Origin: Armatimonadota bacterium | GTDB lineage: Bacteria > Armatimonadota > Hebobacteria > GCA-020354555 > CP070648 | Reading direction: 5' to 3' | DNA: 44,457 nucleotides | Assembly: GCA_035527535.1 (NCBI GenBank) | Contig: DATLAK010000090.1 | Span: 1-44,457, forward strand | In this document: piece after piece, positions 28,601-35,374 of the stretch | Numbering within the stretch: position 1 is the first letter of the stretch | Layout of the letters: each line of letters opens with the position of its first letter | Position numbers and translations under genes: made by a program | Notes under the pieces: model-generated | What the model was told of the DNA's origin: nothing | Database searches by the model: none | The model's input: only the letters and a program-made list of their open reading frames with translations

Positions 28601-30064
28601 TTGACCTCGGTCTATCTCACCAACTTCGGCTGCGGGCCGGACTCGTTCATCACGCGGTTTTTCCGCCAGCGCATGGGCGACAAGCCCTACCTGCAGATCG
28701 AGGTGGACGAGCACAGCGCCGACGCCGGCATGATCACCCGCTGCGAGGCCTTCCTCGACAGCATCGCCGCCGCCGACGGCCGCGAGCTGGCTACCGGCGC
28801 GCGCCTGCGCACCCTCACCATCACCCCCGGCTCCAAGCGCACCCTGCTCGTGCCCTACATGTCGGACCACGCCTTCGGGTTGGCGGCGGCGATGGAGGCC
28901 AGCGGCATGTCCGCCCGGGTCATGGCGGAGAGCGACGCCGAGACCCTGTTCTGGGGGCGCCAGCACACCTCGGGCAAGGAATGCTACCCCTGCATCGTCA
29001 CCACCGGCGACATGGTCAAGTACGCGATGCGTCCCGATTTCGACCGCGACCGGTACGCGTTCTTCATGGGCGGCTCGGGCGGGCCCTGCCGCTTCGGCCA
29101 GTACAGCGCCCTGCAGCGCATGGTGCTCGACGACATCGGCTACGCCGACGTTCCCATCTACGCCCCCAACCAGGCCGCCAGCTTCTACAACGACATGGGG
29201 ATGCTGGGGCGCAAGTTCCTGCGCGCGGCGTGGCAGGCCATCGTCGCCGTGGACCTGCTGTCCAAGGCACTGCATGAAACCCGCCCCTACGAAGTCGAGC
29301 CCGGCGCCACCCGTTCGGCAAGCTCAGGGCAGGCCGAGCGCGTTTATCGGCATTACCTGGAATGCGTCTGCGAGGCGGTGCGCGGCGACCGGCCGCTGCC
29401 GCCGGTGCTGGCGCAGGCGCGGCGCGCGTTCGAGACGGTGGCGGTGGACCGCTCCCAGCCGCGGCCGGTGATCGGGGTGGTGGGCGAGATCTTCGTGCGC
29501 GCCAACCGCTTCAGCAACAACCACCTGGTGGAGCAGGTCGAGGCGCTGGGGGGCGAGGTGTGGATGGCGCCGGTCTATGAGTGGTTCCTCTACCGCAACT
29601 TCCGCCGCGCGATGCGCAGTTGGCTCGACAACGACCTCAAGCTGTGGACCACCAACCTGGTCAAGGACTGGGTGATGCGCCACGACGAGCACGCGCTGGT
29701 GCGCTCCTTCCACGGGTATCTGCGCAACGCGGACGAGCCGCCGACGCGCGACGTGCTGGGGCTGAGCGGCCCTTACCTCCACCGCAGCTTCGAGGGGGAA
29801 GCGGTGCTGACCGTGGGCAAGGCGCTGGATTTCGTCCGCAAGGGCGCGGCCGGCATCATCAGCACCATGCCCTTCACCTGCATGCCGGGCACCATCGCCC
29901 ACGCCGTCATCAAGCGCGTCAAGGACGAGGAGGGCGGCTTCCCCTTCCTCAACCTGGTCTATGACGGCACCGAGCAGGCCAGCGAAGATACCCGCATCGA
30001 GGCCTTCATGTACCAGGCGCGGGAATACGCACGGCGCACCGGCGGGGTGAAGGCAGGGCGCTGA
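25700..30064 (+). CDS. Giant double-ATPase 2-hydroxyacyl-CoA dehydratase activase-type protein (BadF/HgdC + DUF2229)
   Basis: This is a 1454-residue fusion. ATPase copy 1 runs from GVDLGSVSVK (15-24) to about 330, and copy 2 from GVDVGSIST (about 367) to about 630. Each has the Cys that holds the [4Fe-4S] cluster in CAAGTGSF (Cys164, Cys489). A DUF2229-type region follows, starting with ECKDCPNRCEV (about 643), then Cys-rich TSGKECYPCIVTTGDM, GGSGGPCRFGQY and a dehydratase-like end with MPFTCMPGT. Activases of this family drive an electron into 2-hydroxyacyl-CoA dehydratases or benzoyl-CoA reductases using ATP. The fused form is widespread, but its substrate is unknown, and no dehydratase genes are nearby. 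The GTG start has AGGAG ten bases upstream and lies after a promoter. Three repeat-derived inserts are present. Confidence 0.9.
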   Translation: MSVSPSPQSEGLDLGVDLGSVSVKAALLDAAGNIVEHHYRRHHGQPLRAARDLLADLLERTPADRIGVVAVTGAGGKLLAEVLEAHLVNEVVAQAAAAAALHPDARTIIEIGGEDSKLLFLKPDEGGAEPVLSLSKGVPPANDFAAETAAPPIAVADFAMNTICAAGTGSFLDQQAHRLGLSIEQFGELALKSEHPPRLAGRCSVFAKSDMIHLQQKATPSHDIVAGLCFAMARNFKSTVGSARTLEPPVYFHGGVAANPGIVRAFHEVLALGADDLRVPERFAVMGAIGAVFAARRQGVAAGGWAGLERLNAFLDTRGERPAAATMEALGPALGMVTYHQAEMAAPPAPGARACPEGNRRVPAYLGVDVGSISTNLVVLDAQRRVLAKRYLMTAGAPIEAVRRGLREIGEEVGDCVDIRGASTTGSGRYLIGDFIGADVVKNEITAQARGAVAADPRVDTIFEIGGQDSKYISLDGGAIVDFEMNKVCAAGTGSFLEEQAEKLGISIKQQFEELALAAAAPANLGERCTVFMESELVRHQQAGIPTDDLVAGLSYSIVHNYLNRVVAGKRVGDHIFFQGGVAYNQGVAAAFARVTGKHITVPAHHEVTGAIGCALLAMEADAGVGSKFKGFDLSERSYEVRSFECKDCPNRCEVNVVTVAGERARFYGSRCEKYDVERRSGRGDELPDLFAERTELLLNAYQPKAELPANAPRVGVPRSLLFHELFPLWHAFFTELGCRVVTSEATNKRIIHRGAEGSVVETCFPMKVALGHVMDLLDQDLDYLFLPSVINLPRPEDGVTDSFVCPYIQSFPYTVKSAVNPEAAGVKLLAPVLYMYLGADHLLRVLGGMAARYLGKGREAIMGALNAGLVAWDNFQDACRRRGEEILADLAPDDKAVVIISRSYNGCDPGANLELPRKLRDLGILPVPMDFLPLETVQLAAEWPNMYWRYGQKILAAAELVANDPRLTSVYLTNFGCGPDSFITRFFRQRMGDKPYLQIEVDEHSADAGMITRCEAFLDSIAAADGRELATGARLRTLTITPGSKRTLLVPYMSDHAFGLAAAMEASGMSARVMAESDAETLFWGRQHTSGKECYPCIVTTGDMVKYAMRPDFDRDRYAFFMGGSGGPCRFGQYSALQRMVLDDIGYADVPIYAPNQAASFYNDMGMLGRKFLRAAWQAIVAVDLLSKALHETRPYEVEPGATRSASSGQAERVYRHYLECVCEAVRGDRPLPPVLAQARRAFETVAVDRSQPRPVIGVVGEIFVRANRFSNNHLVEQVEALGGEVWMAPVYEWFLYRNFRRAMRSWLDNDLKLWTTNLVKDWVMRHDEHALVRSFHGYLRNADEPPTRDVLGLSGPYLHRSFEGEAVLTVGKALDFVRKGAAGIISTMPFTCMPGTIAHAVIKRVKDEEGGFPFLNLVYDGTEQASEDTRIEAFMYQAREYARRTGGVKAGR
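26086..26149. repeat. Repeat-derived insert in ATPase copy 1 of the activase
   Basis: GCCTGTCCTGAGCTTGTCGA and the bases after it (26086-26110) are an inverted copy of the dispersed CTTCGAC...CTCAGGGCAGGC repeat. A palindrome, CGCAGCC-GAGAC-GGCTGCG (26131-26149), follows. Translated, they make most of a loop of about 30 residues that ATPase copy 2 lacks at the matching point, between GGEDSK and the NTICAAG motif. Confidence 0.8.
26761..26785. repeat. Diverged dispersed repeat in the linker of the activase
   Basis: TTGCCCTGAGGGAAATCGAAGGGTC-like sequence resembles the CTCAGGGCAGG/CTTCGA repeat in inverted orientation. It lies exactly between the two ATPase copies and is translated as part of a Pro/Ala/Arg-rich linker. 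Confidence 0.45.
29311..29335. repeat. Dispersed repeat in the C-terminal part of the activase
   Basis: CCGTTCGGCAAGCTCAGGGC (29311-29330) with AGGCC after it is a close copy of the repeats at 1938-1962 and 22811-22834. It is translated as the SASSGQAER segment between two conserved blocks, so it is tolerated as a loop insertion. Confidence 0.7.
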
Positions 30065-30159
30065 GGGGTTCACCGCGGAGCCTCCTTCGCGAAGGCTACG
30101 GAGTCCAAGGGACGCGGAGGCTTGCCCGCCTTCGGTGGGCCGCGAATGATCTCTTGGGC

Positions 30160-30178
30160 GCGACGTCTGTGACGTCGC
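30160..30178. repeat. Palindrome between activase and SIR2-like gene
   Basis: GCGACGTC (30160-30167) and GACGTCGC (30171-30178) form a perfect 8-bp stem with loop TGT. There is no T-tract. It could end activase transcription weakly or be a further dispersed palindrome marking the edge of the SIR2 gene insertion. Confidence 0.5.
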
Positions 30179-30244
30179 GAATCCCGCGCTCGTCAGCTTC
30201 GTCGGCAGGAGAGGGTGAGCTTGAGAGTGGGGGCAATCTGACCA

Positions 30245-31426
30245 ATGGCTAAGACGGTCTTCATTCTGGGCGCCGGGGCGTCCAAGCATGCCGGCGCCCC
30301 TTTGATAAACGAATTCCTGGAAAGGGCGTGGGGTCTGCTGGCGACCGGGGGTCTTGACGATGCGGCGAGGAGAGATTTCGAGTTGGTGCGAAAGGGCATC
30401 AACGAACTACAACTTGCCCACTCGAAGGGCGATCTCGACATCTGGAACCTCGAGGCGGTGTTTGACGCCTTCGAGATGGCCGCTCTCGTCAGGCGCCTCG
30501 GCGATCTTGGAGAAGAGGATGTCAAGCGCCTGCCTGAGGTGATGCGGACAGTGATCCTGGAGACGCTCCAGAGGGAGATAGCATTCCCGCTAACGCTCCC
30601 GACGAAGCCGCCGATAACGTTCCCAGGGGGAAGCGAAAAGGGCGATATCCTGCCCGGGCCCACTGAAGCGTACCGGCAATTCGTCGCCGAGATCGTGCGT
30701 CGCCACAAGGACACGGAACCATACCCGGCGGTCATCACGTTCAATTACGACCTCTGCCTTGAGTTGGCGCTGCATTTTGAGAGCTGCAAGTGGACGTACT
30801 GCCTGAGTGACAGCGAGTCGAACGAGCGGCTGAAGGTGCTCAAACTGCACGGCTCGCTTAACTGGGCCTTCTGCCCATCGTGCAACGCCGTGGGTGTATC
30901 GCGCGACATGCACGATATCTTGCGAACAGCCTCTGAAGACGCCACTCGCGCGAATAATGAGCACCAGCCGTATACCCGTATGATAGTCGCGACGGGGTCG
31001 CCGCGCGTGTCGGGGTGCAAGTGCGAGCAATCCAACCCGGAAGTAATGCTTGTGCCGCCGACTATAAACAAGGGGTCCTATCATGCGGTGTTGAGCGAGG
31101 TTTGGGCTGCGGCGGCGGCAGAACTGAGCTCGGCGGACGAGATCTTCGTCTGCGGTTACTCCCTGCCGGAGACCGATGCGTTCTTTCGATATCTGTATGC
31201 GGTCGGTACCATTGGAGAAGCGTCATTGCGCCGAGTTTGGGTGTTCAACCCGGACCCTGGTATCAAGCCGAGGTTCGAGAAGCTGCTGGGCAAGCAGGTG
31301 CTTGGCGCGCAGGACGGCTTCCTCTTGTTTCCGTTGACTTTCGAGGATGATAGGCGGCGAAAGCATAACATAAACTGGCCTGTCGTGCTTGACCACGACC
31401 TGAGCAATCTTCCCGAACCGCTCTGA
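30245..31426 (+). CDS. SIR2-like domain protein (putative defence NADase)
   Basis: This 393-residue protein has the layout of SIR2-like proteins: GAGAS in FILGAGASKHAG (6-17) for nucleotide binding, ITFNYD (164-169), LKLHGS (199-204), and C-terminal IFVCGYSLPETDAFF (300-314). Cys210-x2-Cys213 and Cys258-x-Cys260 may bind zinc. SIR2-like domains in bacterial defence systems (Thoeris ThsA, DSR, SIR2-APAZ) cut NAD+ after phage sensing. No partner gene is visible and no second domain is evident, so a single-gene system or an orphan effector is likely. Base composition is clearly AT-richer than in the neighbours, and repeats lie on both sides; both suggest transfer. Start ATG with only a weak ribosome site. 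Confidence 0.75.
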   Translation: MAKTVFILGAGASKHAGAPLINEFLERAWGLLATGGLDDAARRDFELVRKGINELQLAHSKGDLDIWNLEAVFDAFEMAALVRRLGDLGEEDVKRLPEVMRTVILETLQREIAFPLTLPTKPPITFPGGSEKGDILPGPTEAYRQFVAEIVRRHKDTEPYPAVITFNYDLCLELALHFESCKWTYCLSDSESNERLKVLKLHGSLNWAFCPSCNAVGVSRDMHDILRTASEDATRANNEHQPYTRMIVATGSPRVSGCKCEQSNPEVMLVPPTINKGSYHAVLSEVWAAAAAELSSADEIFVCGYSLPETDAFFRYLYAVGTIGEASLRRVWVFNPDPGIKPRFEKLLGKQVLGAQDGFLLFPLTFEDDRRRKHNINWPVVLDHDLSNLPEPL

Positions 31427-31903
31427 GCAGCCCCCAGGCGGGGTGATTGCAGCCGCGTTCAGGCCTGGCCGAGATCGCTGTGTCGCCTCAGCGACGTGGC
31501 GAACGTGAAGCGAGGGCCAACGCACAGGGAGGAATCTGCTGTTCGGAGGCGGGATTCCTCACTCCGTTCGGAATGACAGCGCGGGGGCCGGGCCCTGTCA
31601 TTCAGAGCGAGCGCAGGCGAGCGAAGAATCCCGCGTTGGTGAAGATTCCTCGCCTGCGGTTCGGAATGACATGAATAATGCGGGGACGGTGTTCCCGCTG
31701 GTGAGTTTCGTCTGCATCGGCACGGCGGCGGCGGTCCACGGCTGCGCGCGCGGTTGCGCCGCCGTTGCTCCAATCCCCGGCAGGTGAGCCTCGGCGATAC
31801 CGCGAATCCGCCAAGCGAGACGATCACCATCCTCTTCGCCCCGCAGCGCTGACGGCGGCGTCGAGTTGCCCGGCAGGCAAGCCGGGCGGGAGAGCCAACT
31901 CCG
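31427..31903. other. Repeat-rich gap between SIR2-like gene and tyrA
   Basis: The 477-base gap holds GAATGACA-ended repeats (31569-31578; 31597-31671) and a GCCCGGC/GCCGGGC hairpin (31868-31887) just before the tyrA ribosome site. The remainder (about 31680-31865) is GC-rich with no gene I can support. It may contain worn repeat remnants. Confidence 0.6.
31597..31671. repeat. 75-bp TGTCATTC...GAATGACA element
   Basis: TGTCATTC (31597-31604) and GAATGACA (31664-31671) are perfect 8-bp inverted ends enclosing GAAGAATCCCGC and GAAGATTCCTCGC motifs. A further GAATGACA end at 31571-31578, with upstream GGGATTCCTCACTCCG, is a partial second copy. It is the same family as 12057-12191. Confidence 0.7.
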
Positions 31904-32833
31904 ATGACTGACCAGGCAATAGACGGCCCGCACCCCGCGGACCCGGGAGACTCGGAAACGAGCAACGGTGAGGGTGAGTTCCTGTTCGACCGGGCGGCGG
32001 TGGTCGGCGTGGGGCTCATAGGCGGGTCGGTGGGCATGGCCCTGCGCGCGCGCGAGCTGGCGGGTGAAGTGGTAGCTGTCGCTCGCAGTGACGAGACCCT
32101 CGAGCTGGCGCTGGCGCGAGGGGCCGCCGACCGCGCCACGCGCGATATCAGCGAGGCGGTGGCGGGCGCGGACCTGGTGGTGCTGGCGGCGCCGGTGTCC
32201 CTCATCGCCGAGCACCTGGGGCTGGTGGCGGGAGTAGTGGACGCCGAGTGCATCATCACCGATGTCGGCAGTGTCAAGCAGCCCATCGTCGCGGCGGCGG
32301 AGCGGGTGCTGCGTCGTCCCGGTCGCTTCATCGGCGGGCATCCTCTGGCCGGCTCCGAGCGTAAGGGCATCGCCGCCGCCCGCCCCGACCTGCTGGAGAG
32401 CGCCGCCTGGGCCTTGACCCCCACCGGCGTCACCGACGAGGAGACCCTCGACCGCGTCGAGGACCTGGTCGCGCGCCTGGGCGCGCGCTCGCTGCTGCTG
32501 TCGCCGCTGGAGCACGATCAGCTGGTGGCGCGCACCAGCCACCTGCCCCACGTCGTCGCCGCCGCCCTGGTCAACGTCGTCGCTCAGCGCACCCGCGAGC
32601 GCGCCGATACCCTCGACGTCATCGGCAAGGGCTTTCGCGACACCACCCGCGTCGCCGGCGGCGACGCCTCCCTGTGGGCCGACATCGCCCTCGCCAACGC
32701 CGACGCCCTGCTCGACGCCCTGGGCGAGATGGAGCAGTCCCTTGGGCGCTTCGCCGCCGCCCTGAGAAGCGGCAACCGCGAGGAGTTGGAGCGGTTGCTG
32801 GCCGACGCCCAGCGCACCAAGGAGAGCATCTGA
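31904..32833 (+). CDS. tyrA: Prephenate dehydrogenase
   Basis: TyrA, 309 residues, oxidises prephenate to 4-hydroxyphenylpyruvate with NAD+ for tyrosine. The Rossmann motif GVGLIGGSVG follows a 28-residue acidic N-terminal extension. DVGSVK, the active-site GGHPLAGSERKG, SHLPH and GFRDTTR are all present. No ACT or chorismate mutase domain is seen, so feedback control through those domains is absent. A GGGAGAG site lies before the ATG. It sits four bases before aroA. Confidence 0.95.
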   Translation: MTDQAIDGPHPADPGDSETSNGEGEFLFDRAAVVGVGLIGGSVGMALRARELAGEVVAVARSDETLELALARGAADRATRDISEAVAGADLVVLAAPVSLIAEHLGLVAGVVDAECIITDVGSVKQPIVAAAERVLRRPGRFIGGHPLAGSERKGIAAARPDLLESAAWALTPTGVTDEETLDRVEDLVARLGARSLLLSPLEHDQLVARTSHLPHVVAAALVNVVAQRTRERADTLDVIGKGFRDTTRVAGGDASLWADIALANADALLDALGEMEQSLGRFAAALRSGNREELERLLADAQRTKESI

Positions 32834-32837
32834 CGCC

Positions 32838-34148
32838 GTGACCTCTTCCACGCTCATCGTCCGCGGCGCGAGCGACGCGCTCCACGGAGCCGTTTCGGTT
32901 CCGGGGGACAAGTCCATCTCCCATCGCGCGCTGCTGCTGGGGGCGATCGCGCGCGGCGAGACCACCATCGCCGGCCTCTTAGCGGCGGAGGACATCGCCG
33001 CCACCGCCGGCTGCCTGCGCGCGATGGGGGTTGACATCGGGCCGCTCGACGCGCCCGTGGTCACCGTGCGCGGGGTCGGTCTGCGCGGGCTTGCCGCTCC
33101 CGCGGGGGAGCTTCACTGCGGCAACTCCGGCACCACCATGCGCCTGCTGCTGGGTGTGCTCGCGGGCCAGGGCTTCGCTGCGCGGCTGAGCGGCGACGAG
33201 TCGCTGTCGCGGAGGCCGATGGACCGCATCGCCGCGCCGCTGGGGCGGATGGGAGCGCAGGTGTCCGGGCGCACCGACCGCTGCCTGCCCCCGGTCGAGG
33301 TGCGCGGGGGAAGACTGCGCGCGATTCGCTACGACAGCCCGGTGGCCAGCGCCCAGGTCAAGTCGGCGGTGCTGCTGGCGGGGCTGTACGTGGAGGGCGA
33401 GACCGCGGTGAGCGAGCCCTTCCAGTCGCGCGATCACACCGAGCGCATGTTGGAGGCCTTCGGCGCCCGCGTGGCGCGCGCCGGCCTGACCGCGGCCGTG
33501 CGCGGCGGGGAGCTTGCGGGGTGCGCGATTGCGGTGCCGGGCGACATCTCGTCGGCAGCCTTTCCGCTGGCGGCGGGGCTGGCGAGGGCGGGCTCGCAGG
33601 TGACAATCGCCGGCGTGGGCGTCAACCCCACGCGCGCGGGCATGCTCGAAGCCCTGCAGGCGATGGGCGCCGACGTGGTGGTGAGCGCAGCGGAGACGCG
33701 CGGCGGGGAACCGATTGCCGCGCTGACGGCGCGGGGGTCACGGCTGCGGGGGGCCGACATCGAGGCGGAGCTGGTGCCGCGGCTGATAGACGAGCTGCCG
33801 GTGCTGTGCGCGCTGGCGGCGACGGCGCGGGGAACCACGCGCATCAGCGGCGCCCAGGAGCTGCGGGTCAAGGAGTCGGACCGCCTGGAGGCGATGGCGA
33901 CCGAGCTGGGCAAGCTGGGCGCCGATATCGAGGAGCACGCCGACGGCCTGACCATTCGCGGCGTGGAATGCCTGCGCGCCGCCGAGGTCAACGGCCGCGG
34001 CGACCACCGGGTGGCGATGGCCTTGTGCGTGGCGGCGCTGGCGGCGCCGGGGGAGACCGTCATCAGTGGGGCCGCGGGCATCGCGACCTCCTTTCCCGGG
34101 TTCGTGACGGTGATGCGCGCGCTGGGCGCGGATGTGCGCGGGGGGTGA
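32838..34148 (+). CDS. aroA: 3-phosphoshikimate 1-carboxyvinyltransferase (EPSP synthase)
   Basis: EPSP synthase, 436 residues, joins shikimate-3-phosphate and PEP in the chorismate pathway. Markers: PGDKSISHRALLLGA (residues 22-36), HCGNSGTTMRLLLG, the RPMDRI loop, SAQVKSAVLLAGL, PGDISSAAFPLAAG, KESDRLEAMATELGKLG and DHRVAMAL. The PEP-site loop GNSGTTMR has the glycine of glyphosate-sensitive types at the usual position. GTG start four bases after tyrA; the two form an aromatic amino acid unit. Confidence 0.96.
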   Translation: MTSSTLIVRGASDALHGAVSVPGDKSISHRALLLGAIARGETTIAGLLAAEDIAATAGCLRAMGVDIGPLDAPVVTVRGVGLRGLAAPAGELHCGNSGTTMRLLLGVLAGQGFAARLSGDESLSRRPMDRIAAPLGRMGAQVSGRTDRCLPPVEVRGGRLRAIRYDSPVASAQVKSAVLLAGLYVEGETAVSEPFQSRDHTERMLEAFGARVARAGLTAAVRGGELAGCAIAVPGDISSAAFPLAAGLARAGSQVTIAGVGVNPTRAGMLEALQAMGADVVVSAAETRGGEPIAALTARGSRLRGADIEAELVPRLIDELPVLCALAATARGTTRISGAQELRVKESDRLEAMATELGKLGADIEEHADGLTIRGVECLRAAEVNGRGDHRVAMALCVAALAAPGETVISGAAGIATSFPGFVTVMRALGADVRGG

Positions 34149-34245
34149 CGGTCCCGCGGCGGCTCGGCAGGAGTGAGCCCGGGGCGAAGCGAAGGCAAGG
34201 TGCGGCGGCGGCGGCCAGGCCGCCCGGACGGGAGGCGGCGCGACC

Positions 34246-34428
34246 ATGGATGCGGAGTTGTTGGAGATACTGGCTTGCCCCGAGTGCAAGGCCTCGGTGG
34301 AGCAGGAACCCGAGCGGCTGGTGTGCACGGCGTGCGGCCGGCGCTATCCCATCCGCGACGGCATACCGATCATGCTGGTGGAGGAGGCGGAGCCGCCGGC
34401 GTCGGGGTGGAAGCCGAAGCAGAAGTGA
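34246..34428 (+). CDS. Trm112-family small zinc protein
   Basis: This 60-residue protein contains ELLEILACPECK (4-15) and LVCTACGRRYPIRDGIPIML (25-44), i.e. two Cys-x2-Cys pairs on a Trm112/YcaR-type fold. In eukaryotes and archaea Trm112 activates methyltransferases; the bacterial role is unclear. GGGAGG lies ten bases upstream of the ATG. Its stop overlaps the start of the glycosyltransferase gene (GTGA), so the two are translationally coupled. Confidence 0.9.
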   Translation: MDAELLEILACPECKASVEQEPERLVCTACGRRYPIRDGIPIMLVEEAEPPASGWKPKQK

Positions 34429-35351
34429 CCCCCGCGGCTGCCCTCGATCTCACCGTCTGCATCGTCAACTGGAACACCCGCGCCGATCTGCGCCGCGCGC
34501 TGGAGTCGGTGTTCGCGCGCGCGGGCGAGGCCGCGTTCGAGGTCATCGTCGTGGACAACGCCTCCCGCGACGGCTCGCCGGCGATGGTGCGCCGCGAGTT
34601 CCCGCAGGTGCGCCTGATCACCAATCGCGTTAACCGCGGCTTCGCGGCGGGCAACAACGAAGCGCTGCGACGCGCGCGCGGGCGTCACCGGCTGCTGCTC
34701 AATTCCGACACGGTGGTGCACGGGGGCGCGTTTGCCGCGGTGGTGCGGTTCATGGACGCCCACCCCGAGGCGGGGGCGGTGGGGCTGCGAGTGCACAACC
34801 CGGATGGCACTCTGCAGTACTCGTGCCGCCGCTTTCCACGGCTGGCGACGGGGCTGTTTCGCAAGGTGCCGCTGGGGCGGCTGATCCCCGACAACCACTG
34901 GAACCGCGAGTACCTGATGTCGGATTGGGCGCACGACACGGTGCGGGAGGTGGACTGGGTATCGGGGGCGGCGATGTGCATGGGCGCGGGGGCGCTGGCG
35001 CAGGTGGGGAGGCTGGACGAACGATACTTCATGTACTGCGAGGACCTGGACTGGTGCTACCGGGCGCGGGGCGCGGGGTGGAAGATCTACTACCTGCCGC
35101 AGGCAGTGGTGACGCACGTTATCGGTCGCAGCACCGACCTGCGCCCGCTGCGCATGGTGCGGGAGTTCCATCGCAGCATGAGCCGCTTCTACTGGAAGCA
35201 CTATGCCCGCGCCGTGCCGCTGCCGCTGCGGGCGCTGCCGCCGCTGGGCATCTGGCTGCGGGAAGCGGTGGTGCTGACCGAGAATCTATACAGCGCTTGG
35301 CGCAACCTTGGCTATCGCCTTAGCCGCGGCCGCGGCGGGCGCCGGCGATAG
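34425..35351 (+). CDS. Family 2 glycosyltransferase
   Basis: This 308-residue GT-A fold enzyme is of the rhamnosyltransferase-like GT2 group. The nucleotide-sugar site shows TVCIVNWNTRADLRRAL, VDNASRDGS, NRGFAAGNNEAL and the metal-binding LLLNSDTVV. The acceptor side shows SGAAMCMGAGAL, FFMYCEDLDWCYRARGAGW-like FMYCEDLDWCYR, and a C-terminal helical basic tail. The GTG at 34425 is picked because it starts just before the conserved first strand and overlaps the upstream stop; a GTG six codons earlier is possible. With the ligase gene after it, it suggests surface polysaccharide synthesis. Confidence 0.9.
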   Translation: MTPAAALDLTVCIVNWNTRADLRRALESVFARAGEAAFEVIVVDNASRDGSPAMVRREFPQVRLITNRVNRGFAAGNNEALRRARGRHRLLLNSDTVVHGGAFAAVVRFMDAHPEAGAVGLRVHNPDGTLQYSCRRFPRLATGLFRKVPLGRLIPDNHWNREYLMSDWAHDTVREVDWVSGAAMCMGAGALAQVGRLDERYFMYCEDLDWCYRARGAGWKIYYLPQAVVTHVIGRSTDLRPLRMVREFHRSMSRFYWKHYARAVPLPLRALPPLGIWLREAVVLTENLYSAWRNLGYRLSRGRGGRRR

Positions 35352-35374
35352 GCCGCGGGGGCGAGACCTGAGAC

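Noticed and set aside
25607-29275. 1222-codon antisense frame in the activase
   Set aside because: Shadow of the sense gene; no motif, no ribosome site.
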